Position numbers and translations under genes: made by a program. This document shows, piece after piece, positions 1 to 4,844 of a DNA stretch of 6,275 bases (its first letter is position 1; every line of letters starts with the position of its first letter). Under the pieces are notes generated by a model that had not been told where the DNA came from, ran no database searches, and saw only the letters and a list, made by a program, of their open reading frames with translations. The DNA is taken from contig CAZVWV010000170.1 in assembly GCA_964631745.1 (NCBI GenBank), positions 1 through 6,275 on the forward strand, read 5' to 3'. Source of the stretch: CAZVWV01 sp964631745. Lineage in GTDB: Bacteria > Bdellovibrionota_C > UBA2361 > JBGSMV01.

Positions 1-12
1 GAGGATTTCTCT

Positions 13-39
13 CTCCGTGACCTCCGTGTTCTCCGTGGT
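13..39. repeat. Three CTCCGTG units at 9-bp period
   Basis: CTCCGTG occurs at 13-19, 22-28 and 31-37, each followed by two variable bases (AC, TT, GT), giving a 9-bp period. From memory, closely similar stretches (CACGGAG-type on the other strand) recur in many environmental bacterial genomes, often next to genes of the GxxExxY family. That association is recollection, and no such gene is visible here. If it holds, the partner gene would lie to the left of the window. Confidence 0.7.
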
Positions 40-141
40 TAAATTCAAATCGCGGAAGCTACAAATTCCTGTTTTCCCTTTTTAGATCAAGAATTTACGG
101 CATCACCGCCACCTTTCTACCGGACACGCATGCCGCAAAGA

Positions 142-171
142 TTGTCACACCATAAAAAGCCAGTTTCTATT
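142..171 (+). promoter_or_regulatory. Weak sigma70-like promoter candidate
   Basis: TTGTCA (142-147) is followed after 18 bp by TCTATT (166-171); the overlapping TATTAT (168-173) is a better -10 match but gives a 20-bp spacer. It is the only reasonable -35/-10 pair seen upstream of the kinase. The matches are partial and AT-rich sequence gives such pairs by chance. Confidence 0.25.
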
Positions 172-236
172 ATAGGTTATGCCTCCGACATACTTGATGC
201 TGAGAGGCAGAGGCTATACAGAAACTGCGCCACTTC

Positions 237-452
237 TTGTGGACTAAGTTCGAGAGGGCAGTTGACCGTATCGAGTTCGTGTCCCGTGTAGATCGTGTGA
301 TTGTTTCTGGGAGCGGACACGAACTGGTGTTTGAGAACACTGAGGTCTCACTAAATAAGCAATGGCTTCTGCTACCGTCCTACCCAGGTTTTAACTATTG
401 GCTAGGTTATTCAGCCATGCAAAACTACGCTCATTTTCGTAAAGTGGGATAA
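237..452 (+). CDS. Doubtful small hypothetical protein upstream of the kinase
   Basis: This is a 71-codon frame that would have to start at TTG (237) or at an internal GTG (279). No ATG and no clear ribosome binding site precedes it. The frame is open back to the TGA at 201-203. The product would be soluble, with a tryptophan- and tyrosine-rich C-terminal half (NKQWLLLPSYPGFNYWLGYS), and has no membrane segment and no family I recognise. The TAA at 450-452 is only 3 bp before the kinase ATG, which would allow translational coupling if it is expressed. It may instead be leader sequence or the remnant of a sensor region once fused to the kinase. I favour a weak or non-functional frame. Confidence 0.3.
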   Translation: MWTKFERAVDRIEFVSRVDRVIVSGSGHELVFENTEVSLNKQWLLLPSYPGFNYWLGYSAMQNYAHFRKVG

Positions 453-455
453 TAC

Positions 456-1916
456 ATGAGCGTTGCGGCTAACGGGACAGATATCGATGGGCTTCTTGGT
501 GCAATCCGAGCAATGGCCAGAGGCGATTATAGCGCGCCTCTTCCCACTGCTGAGGATGGTCAGATCGGAGCTGTTGCTCGCGGCCTGGCCGTTCTGGCCG
601 CTGAACTTACCAGCCGCGAATCTCGCTCGAAAAAACTTGCCGAGCTGATTGACTATATTAACCAGGGCTTTTATTTGGATGCCTGCCTCGAAAGAACATA
701 TGAGGAGATGCACAGCGTAATTCCTTACGATCGCCTAAGTTTGGCTTTACTCGAGGAGGACGGCCATATATTGCGAGCGTATTGGGCCAGATCCTCGGTA
801 AAGGAGATGAAGATTCTACCCAATTACGGGGGCAAGATGGCTGGCAGTTCGCTCGAAGAGATTCTTAGGACCGGACGCCCGAGGATAATTAACGACCTTG
901 TCAAGCACCTAGAGCAAAAGCCAGAGTCTGGTAGCACACGCCTGATCGTTGAAGAGGGAATGCGGTCATCTCTCACATGCCCTCTCCGTTATAACGGCAG
1001 ATCAGTTGGATTTATTTTCTATTCCAGCACCAGGACGAATACCTACCAGGATGCCCACGTCGAGTTTTTCCAAAGTATCGCTGACAGGCTTGCTATAATC
1101 CTCGACAAAGGGCGACTGGTAAATGAGCTGCGCGACCAACGCGATCAGATTGAAGCTCGCACCAGGGAGCTAGAAGGACTAAGTAGGTTCAAAACTTCCG
1201 TTTTAAGTATGGCTGCACATGATCTTGGCGGACCGATTGCATACATACTTTCCGCCAGCGAGATGTTACTTGAGTCCTGCGGTGACAAGGCTACCTTCGA
1301 ACAGGTGGACTTCCTGCGTGGCGTAAACCGTCAGGCTAGGCAGGTCTCGAGGCTTCTTCAGGATCTTTTAGATACCAGTCGCATTGAGAATGGGACTTTC
1401 GAGCTCACATCCAGCAAGTTTTATCCTGGAGATCTTCTGCAAGAAGCCGTCAATGAAAACATCGATTTCGCTAGAGCTAAGGAGTCTGAGATTAGGATCG
1501 CTCATTGCTGCAACAACGATATAGTCGCAGATCGAGTGCGCGTACGCCAAGTATTAGACAATCTCATCTCAAACGGCCTTAAGTACTCCCCTCCTGGCAG
1601 CGTGATTACACTTAGCGCCCACTATATTCCAGAGGGCTGTCGGTTCGAAGTTACTGATCAGGGGCCCGGAATAAAGCCAGAGGAGCGAGCCTTGCTCTTC
1701 AAGGAGTTTAGTAAAGTTTCGAACCGCCCAACGGCAGGTGAGTCAAGTGTCGGGCTAGGGTTGGCCATCTGCCGCCAGCTAATCGAGGCTCACCAAGGTC
1801 GGATTGGTGTGGAATCAGAAGTAGGGCACGGTGCAACTTTCTGGTTTGAGATCATCAAATCGGCTGAAGTCACAGCAACGGAGCAACTTCGTGAGGGTAA
1901 TTCTGGAAGAAGCTAG
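456..1916 (+). CDS. Soluble HAMP-GAF sensor histidine kinase (orphan)
   Basis: This is a two-component sensor kinase of 486 residues. Domains in order are: a HAMP-like segment at about 8-55 (ARGDYSAPLP, then DGQIGAVARGL); a GAF sensory domain at about 68-215; a coiled-coil linker at 216-245; HisKA (DHp) at about 246-312, with phospho-acceptor His255 in AAHDLGGPI; and HATPase_c at about 355-467. The ATPase shows an N box (DNLISN, Asn369 and Asn373), a G1 box (DQGPGIK, Asp401), an F box (FKEF, 415-418) and a G2 box (GLGLAI, 433-438). All catalytic boxes are intact, so it should autophosphorylate and pass phosphate to a response regulator. No transmembrane helix or signal peptide is visible, so the input is probably cytosolic and read by GAF. 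The usual HAMP membrane anchor is missing. No response regulator gene is in the window. The start at ATG 456 has a modest purine-rich AGTGGGA 6 bp upstream. The ligand cannot be predicted. Confidence 0.92.
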   Translation: MSVAANGTDIDGLLGAIRAMARGDYSAPLPTAEDGQIGAVARGLAVLAAELTSRESRSKKLAELIDYINQGFYLDACLERTYEEMHSVIPYDRLSLALLEEDGHILRAYWARSSVKEMKILPNYGGKMAGSSLEEILRTGRPRIINDLVKHLEQKPESGSTRLIVEEGMRSSLTCPLRYNGRSVGFIFYSSTRTNTYQDAHVEFFQSIADRLAIILDKGRLVNELRDQRDQIEARTRELEGLSRFKTSVLSMAAHDLGGPIAYILSASEMLLESCGDKATFEQVDFLRGVNRQARQVSRLLQDLLDTSRIENGTFELTSSKFYPGDLLQEAVNENIDFARAKESEIRIAHCCNNDIVADRVRVRQVLDNLISNGLKYSPPGSVITLSAHYIPEGCRFEVTDQGPGIKPEERALLFKEFSKVSNRPTAGESSVGLGLAICRQLIEAHQGRIGVESEVGHGATFWFEIIKSAEVTATEQLREGNSGRS

Positions 1917-1941
1917 ATAGCCACTCAATTCTCAGGCTTAT

Positions 1942-1961
1942 CTCTCGAGTTGTCTCGAGAG
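1942..1961. repeat. Perfect 8-bp inverted repeat at left end of element copy 1
   Basis: CTCTCGAG (1942-1949) and CTCGAGAG (1954-1961) are separated by TTGT and form a perfect hairpin 25 bp after the kinase stop codon. There is no T-run after it, so it is a poor intrinsic terminator. The right arm overlaps the terminal repeat of the mobile element and accounts for the extra AG that copy 2 lacks. Confidence 0.75.
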
Positions 1962-2062
1962 CCACCCTACTTTTAACCCCGCATCGCAGATTTTGTTGAC
2001 GCTAATAGTTCGTAATGGTTGCTTTTGGATGGCGCTGGCGTTGAAAAGTAGGGTGGCTCGAG
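1954..2062. mobile_element. MITE-like inverted-repeat element, copy 1
   Basis: This is a 109-bp non-coding element ending in CTCGAG on both sides. The right end (2044-2062) is the reverse complement of the left end apart from an extra AG near 1960-1961; 16 bp at 1959-1974 pair perfectly with the right end. The central 95 bp (1962-2056) match copy 2 at 4199-4293 with only two differences that I can see (A/C and T/C). It encodes no transposase. Size, terminal inverted repeats and high identity to a second copy are typical of a miniature inverted-repeat element moved in trans. I do not recognise the family. It starts 37 bp after the kinase stop codon. Confidence 0.8.
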
Positions 2063-2107
2063 GGTGCTTAAAATCCATGGACAGACGAGCGTCGCCAGAA
2101 GACAGCT

Positions 2108-2131
2108 GTGTAAGTGCAAGTGCAAGTGTAG
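2108..2131. repeat. Four degenerate GTGYAA hexamers followed by palindromes
   Basis: The units are GTGTAA, GTGCAA, GTGCAA and GTGTAG in tandem. The repeat runs directly into the perfect palindrome GACCCGGGTC (2131-2140), and a further palindrome CTTGGGGCCAAG lies at 2151-2162. The function is unknown; tandem slippage is the simplest explanation for the hexamers. Confidence 0.65.
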
Positions 2132-2223
2132 ACCCGGGTCTGCATACGCCCTTGGGGCCAAGCTAGGTTGATTTTACTGGGCTGTTTTTGCTGCTTCATT
2201 TCACCGTGTTGCTTTCAACCTTG

Positions 2224-2240
2224 CTTGAAGCCTTTTCAAG
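2224..2240. promoter_or_regulatory. 17-bp inverted repeat upstream of hipBA promoter
   Basis: CTTGAA (2224-2229) and TTCAAG (2235-2240) form a perfect inverted repeat with a 5-bp spacer, ending 16 bp before the TTGACA box. The geometry suits a dimeric regulator site, but the sequence matches no operator that I know, and it differs from the inverted repeat over the hipB start. Confidence 0.3.
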
Positions 2241-2256
2241 TTCACTAAAAATTAGA

Positions 2257-2283
2257 TTGACATAATGTATATAATCCTATACT
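2257..2283 (+). promoter_or_regulatory. hipBA promoter
   Basis: A perfect -35 box TTGACA (2257-2262) is followed by TATACT (2278-2283) as the likely -10, with a 15-bp spacer that is slightly short. A TATAAT at 2270-2275 is too close to pair with the same -35. Transcription would start near 2290, leaving a leader of about 27 nt. No clear Shine-Dalgarno sequence precedes the hipB ATG. Confidence 0.55.
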
Positions 2284-2319
2284 TTAAATCATATAGCGTA
2301 AATTATTATAGACATTATG
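2261..2319. promoter_or_regulatory. Putative HipB operator pair spanning promoter and hipB start
   Basis: CATAATGTATATAAT (2261-2275) and ATTATAGACATTATG (2305-2319) are inverted copies matching at 14 of 15 positions, 29 bp apart. The left arm overlaps the -35/-10 spacer and the right arm contains the hipB ATG (2317-2319). A second, shorter pair, CTATA (2277-2281) and TATAG (2292-2296), lies between them. Xre-family antitoxins of HipBA loci are known to bind palindromes in their own promoter, alone or with HipA, so autorepression is the natural reading. This sequence differs from the E. coli TATCC-N8-GGATA operator. Confidence 0.55.
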
Positions 2320-2661
2320 GCAACTAGTGAAAACTCTAAATGGAGCCTACCTCTTCCGTTGGCACGAGCCATAAAAAAAATGGGCTCAGATCTTCGCGAC
2401 GCCAGACGTCGGCGCAGAATTTCGGTGTCGGTTATGGCGGCTCGCGCCTCTATCAGTCGAATGACGCTTAATAAAATTGAAAGAGGCGAACCGGGTGTTG
2501 CTTTTGGATCTTACGCAATGGTGTTTTTTGCTTTGGGATTAACCGCTCGCCTTTCGGAGCTTGTTGAACTCAAAAATGACATGCTCGGGTTGGAACTTTC
2601 AGAACAGGACTTACCCCTACGAATCAGAAAGCCAAAAATCAGGAGTAATGCTAATCCATGA
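2317..2661 (+). CDS. hipB: HipB-like Xre-family antitoxin
   Basis: This 114-residue DNA-binding antitoxin is expected to neutralise HipA and repress the operon. A helix-turn-helix of the Cro/C1 (Xre) type occupies about residues 21-78, with the recognition-helix region around ASISRMTLNKIERGEPG (44-60), the signature ending of this fold. A very basic stretch (RDARRRRR, 27-34) precedes it. The C-terminal tail (about 90-114) is Pro- and Lys/Arg-rich and probably flexible; such tails contribute to toxin contact or proteolytic turnover in other HipB proteins (family knowledge, not visible here). The ATG start lies inside the right operator arm, and the weak or absent ribosome binding site suggests low or leader-dependent translation. 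The stop overlaps the hipA start by 4 bp (ATGA), typical of antitoxin-first toxin-antitoxin operons. Confidence 0.88.
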   Translation: MATSENSKWSLPLPLARAIKKMGSDLRDARRRRRISVSVMAARASISRMTLNKIERGEPGVAFGSYAMVFFALGLTARLSELVELKNDMLGLELSEQDLPLRIRKPKIRSNANP

Positions 2662-3902
2662 TCGAGCAAGAGGTCTTTGTTTATATCGATCTGGAGGGGA
2701 CCCCGATCCTCGTGGGACGGCTCTGGGCTCGTGTCCGTGGAAAAAAAGAGAGTGCCACTTTTGAGTATGATGACTCCTGGCTTGCTCGCACTGATAAGTT
2801 TTCTCTCGAGCCGGCTCTAATGCTTACCCCCGGCACCTTCCACACAGATGTCGGTCATCCTATTTTTGGCTCTCTTGGAGATTCGGCGCCGGACCGTTGG
2901 GGTCGAGCGCTAATGCGCCGAGCCGAAAGACTGAGGGCTGTCGAGGCAGGCGAGACTCCCAAGACTCTTTTCGAACTTGACTATCTGCTTCGGGTAAGCG
3001 ATCTCACGCGCCAAGGGGCACTGAGGCTTTCACAACGCCCCGGAGGGGTGTTCTTAGCAAACCACGACGGAGTCCAAATTCCGCCATTGATTGACTTGCC
3101 TAAACTGCTTTCTGCGGCCGATCATATTGCCACGGAAAGTGAGTCAGCTAATGACCTACGCCTTTTATTGGCACCCGGATCCTCTCTCGGTGGAGCTAGA
3201 CCCAAAGCGTCTGTTCTCGATAGCAATGGGAAATTACTCATTGCAAAATTTCCGCACAAGAACGACGAAATTGATACAGTAAGATGGGAGGCGGTGGCTC
3301 TAAAATTGGCATCACTTTCTGGTATAGCAGTATCAAACTGGCGCATCGAGATCGTTAGTCAAAGTCCAGTCTTACTCTTGGAGCGCTTCGACAGAGTTGG
3401 CAGACGATCAGAGCGGCGAATTCCTTTCTTATCAGCTTTAAGTATGTTGAGTGCGCGCGATAACGAAACCCGCAGCTATCTTGAAATCGCTGACGCACTA
3501 AAAATGCATGGAGCAGCTCCAAAAATTGATCTGAAAAATTTGTATAAGAGACTCATATTTAATATTTTAATATCAAACACTGACGATCACCTAAGAAATC
3601 ACGCATTTATATATCAAGACCTAGACGGCTGGCGCCTTTCACCGGCATATGATCTGAATCCTGTTCCAATTGATATTAGGCCAAGAATACTGTCAACAAA
3701 TATCAACGAAACCGAGGGCGATGCTTCTCTCGATCTCGCTTATGACGTCTCAGGTCAGTTTGAACTAAAACGAGATGAAGCCCGAAAAATTGCTCTTGAT
3801 ATTAGCAAGGCCGTTTCCCAGTGGAAAAAAGTGGCAGAGGCGCTCGGCCTCTCAAAAGCGGCAATCAAACGCATGGCCTCGGCATTTGAGCATGATGACT
3901 AG
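2658..3902 (+). CDS. hipA: HipA-family serine/threonine kinase toxin
   Basis: This 414-residue protein is close in length to the roughly 440-residue E. coli HipA. The N-terminal subdomain (about 1-110) includes the beta-rich start VFVYIDLEGTPILVGRL and the family signature GDSAPDRWGR (74-83). The Gly/Ser-rich loop GSSLGGARPK (174-183) corresponds to the phospho-regulated loop of HipA, with Ser175 or Ser176 as candidate autophosphorylation sites. Lys197 in LLIAKFP is the likely ATP-binding lysine. The catalytic motif NTDDHLRN (307-314) supplies Asp309 and Asn314, and YDLNP (331-335) supplies the metal-binding Asp332. All key residues are present, so the kinase should be active. Known HipA kinases phosphorylate glutamyl-tRNA synthetase or related translation targets and induce growth arrest; the target here is not predictable. 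It is translated by overlap with hipB. Confidence 0.93.
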   Translation: MIEQEVFVYIDLEGTPILVGRLWARVRGKKESATFEYDDSWLARTDKFSLEPALMLTPGTFHTDVGHPIFGSLGDSAPDRWGRALMRRAERLRAVEAGETPKTLFELDYLLRVSDLTRQGALRLSQRPGGVFLANHDGVQIPPLIDLPKLLSAADHIATESESANDLRLLLAPGSSLGGARPKASVLDSNGKLLIAKFPHKNDEIDTVRWEAVALKLASLSGIAVSNWRIEIVSQSPVLLLERFDRVGRRSERRIPFLSALSMLSARDNETRSYLEIADALKMHGAAPKIDLKNLYKRLIFNILISNTDDHLRNHAFIYQDLDGWRLSPAYDLNPVPIDIRPRILSTNINETEGDASLDLAYDVSGQFELKRDEARKIALDISKAVSQWKKVAEALGLSKAAIKRMASAFEHDD

Positions 3903-4192
3903 AATGGCCCTTTGAATTCCAATCCATCCCCGGCATTTTCAGGCTACAGCCATAACCCTCTGATATATTTAAGATTTTCACAATTCCAGCCGTGGCAGTT
4001 ACCCGCGCTTAGCCGGTAACTTGTTTTTGTACCGTAATGAGCCCCCCATAGTGAGGGCTTAATCAAAATCGGCTAAACACGAAATTCAACGAGCGCAACT
4101 CAGATGTCTAAATCAACACTCCACCACTCATCGCGGTCACCGAGCGGAGGGACCAACTCGAACCCGCAATGGATCGGCCTCTCGTGCGGCCT
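3903..4192. other. Intergenic region after hipA
   Basis: No gene is supported. The region carries the hipA terminator (3997-4030), then a C-rich/G-rich imperfect hairpin at 4040-4059, and then sequence leading into the second mobile element. Reading frames that are open on both strands around 4100-4316 run through the element's inverted repeats and are not credible genes. Confidence 0.6.
3997..4030 (+). terminator. Intrinsic terminator of hipBA
   Basis: AGTTACC (3997-4003) pairs perfectly with GGTAACT (4015-4021) across an 11-nt loop and is followed by a T-rich tract (TTGTTTTTGT, 4021-4030). It lies 95 bp after the hipA stop. The stem is only 7 bp and moderately GC, so termination may be partial. 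Confidence 0.6.
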
Positions 4193-4199
4193 CTCGAGC
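4176..4199. repeat. Tandem 12-bp duplication at left end of element copy 2
   Basis: GGCCTCTCGTGC (4176-4187) is followed directly by GGCCTCTCGAGC (4188-4199), identical at 11 of 12 positions. The second unit runs into the terminal repeat of the element, so the duplication touches the insertion boundary. Confidence 0.7.
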
Positions 4200-4299
4200 C
4201 ACCCTACTTTTAACCCCGCATCGCAGATTTTGTTGACGCTACTAGTTCGTAATGGTCGCTTTTGGATGGCGCTGGCGTTGAAAAGTAGGGTGGCTCGAG
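4193..4299. mobile_element. MITE-like inverted-repeat element, copy 2
   Basis: This is a 107-bp element with perfect 19-bp terminal inverted repeats, CTCGAGCCACCCTACTTTT (4193-4211) and its complement at 4281-4299. The pairing extends outward to 4189 and 4303 with one mismatch (GCCT against GCCC). It has the same orientation as copy 1 and only two internal differences from it. It has no coding capacity of its own. Transcribed, the ends would fold into a long hairpin. With copy 1 it frames the hipBA operon in a repeat unit of about 2.24 kb. Confidence 0.82.
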
Positions 4300-4394
4300 G
4301 GGCTTCAATCATTTAACCACTGTGAACGCTTACATTTCCCACACTTTTTAATTCACATGAGGATGTTGTTGTCCCATAACAGTGGTAGTGGGAG

Positions 4395-4476
4395 CAGGGA
4401 ACATGGCAGATCTTGTGTGTCCAGGTGGAGTACGTTTGCGTTTGTGGATAAGCCGCAAAATTTTAAGTGTTCCCTG
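4395..4476. repeat. 9-bp inverted repeat bracketing 64 bp
   Basis: CAGGGAACA (4395-4403) and TGTTCCCTG (4468-4476) are perfect inverted copies. They could be arms of a structured RNA leader, the ends of a very small element, or paired operator half-sites upstream of the 4560 gene. The sequence between them shows no obvious further pairing. Confidence 0.45.
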
Positions 4477-4525
4477 GGCAGGCATTGGAATTAATTTGGT
4501 CTATAAGAGAGGCCCACAATTTTAG
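4403..4525 (+). CDS. Possible 40-residue peptide
   Basis: ATG 4403 opens a 40-codon frame ending in TAG 4523-4525, with AGGGA ending 2 bp before the ATG, too close for a good ribosome binding site. The peptide begins MADLVCPGGVRLRLW and is moderately hydrophobic and basic. I recognise no family. It lies 34 bp before the two-gene unknown unit and could be a leader peptide, but a frame of this length arises easily by chance. Confidence 0.18.
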   Translation: MADLVCPGGVRLRLWISRKILSVPWAGIGINLVYKRGPQF

Positions 4526-4559
4526 TTGGCGAATGTCCTCTGACCGTTGGTAATGTTGT

Positions 4560-4844
4560 ATGAGTAGCAAGAAAGATATAGAAAAAATAGACCAGGATAC
4601 AAAAGGTCCAGGCCATATTTCAGCTGTAGGTTTCGGGAAGGTTGCCAATCCTTTCGCGATCTCTGCTGATTCGAAGGTCCCCACTAGCGATATATTGGAG
4701 AATAGAGACACGAGGCTAAAAGATATTTATTGCAGTGCTCAAGCGTTGGCTACGGTTGAGGAGGTTCCTGAAGCAATCCGGACAGCACTCAGGGCTTTGG
4801 CTATTGAGAACCGACTGACGTCTATACCCAAGATGGAGGGCTAA
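4560..4844 (+). CDS. Hypothetical protein, first gene of an unknown pair
   Basis: This 94-residue protein is not recognised. ATG 4560 is the first usable start because an in-frame TAA lies at 4551-4553. No good Shine-Dalgarno sequence precedes it. The N-terminus is highly charged (MSSKKDIEKIDQDTKGPG), the middle (20-45) is Gly/Ala/Ser/Pro-rich and probably unstructured, and residues 51-88 look helical (TRLKDIYCSAQALATVEEV, PEAIRTALRALAIENRL). It has no membrane segment, signal peptide or metal motif. Its TAA is immediately followed by the GTG of the next gene and its last codons carry that gene's ribosome binding site (GGAGGG), so the two are probably co-translated. Small first, larger second is a layout seen for adaptors, chaperones, antitoxins and immunity proteins, but nothing in the residues selects one. 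Confidence 0.6.
   Translation: MSSKKDIEKIDQDTKGPGHISAVGFGKVANPFAISADSKVPTSDILENRDTRLKDIYCSAQALATVEEVPEAIRTALRALAIENRLTSIPKMEG

Larger units (their letters stand above)
1..236. other. Non-coding left flank
   Basis: No reading frame here has a plausible start and coding character. The stretch holds the CTCCGTG triple repeat at its left edge and a weak promoter-like pair near 142-171. It probably contains the 3' or 5' flank of a gene lying outside the window plus the leader of the kinase region. Confidence 0.6.
2063..2316. other. Intergenic region between element copy 1 and hipB
   Basis: There is no credible gene here. The first 100 bp hold a hexamer repeat and two short palindromes. The second half becomes AT-rich and carries an inverted repeat followed by the hipBA promoter and operator. 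Confidence 0.6.

Noticed and set aside
411..713. Minus-strand 100-codon frame
   Set aside because: It lies inside the well-supported kinase gene on the other strand; its peptide shows no domain and it is a shadow.
1973..2161. Minus-strand 62-codon frame through element copy 1
   Set aside because: Low-complexity peptide (repeated His-Leu from the GTGCAA hexamers) over repeats, with no family and no ribosome binding site.
4040..4059. C-rich/G-rich hairpin as a second terminator after hipA
   Set aside because: The stem has a C-A mismatch on the + strand after five pairs and no T-run follows.
4130..4175. tRNA-like T-loop (GGGTTCGAG on the - strand) near element copy 2
   Set aside because: The flanking bases do not form the 5-bp T stem, and no anticodon or acceptor arms can be built in the neighbouring sequence, which is the mobile element itself.
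4100..4316. Overlapping 70-codon frames open on both strands
   Set aside because: They run across the inverted repeats of element copy 2, overlap each other almost exactly, and the corresponding part of copy 1 is read in a different frame, so no protein is conserved between the copies.
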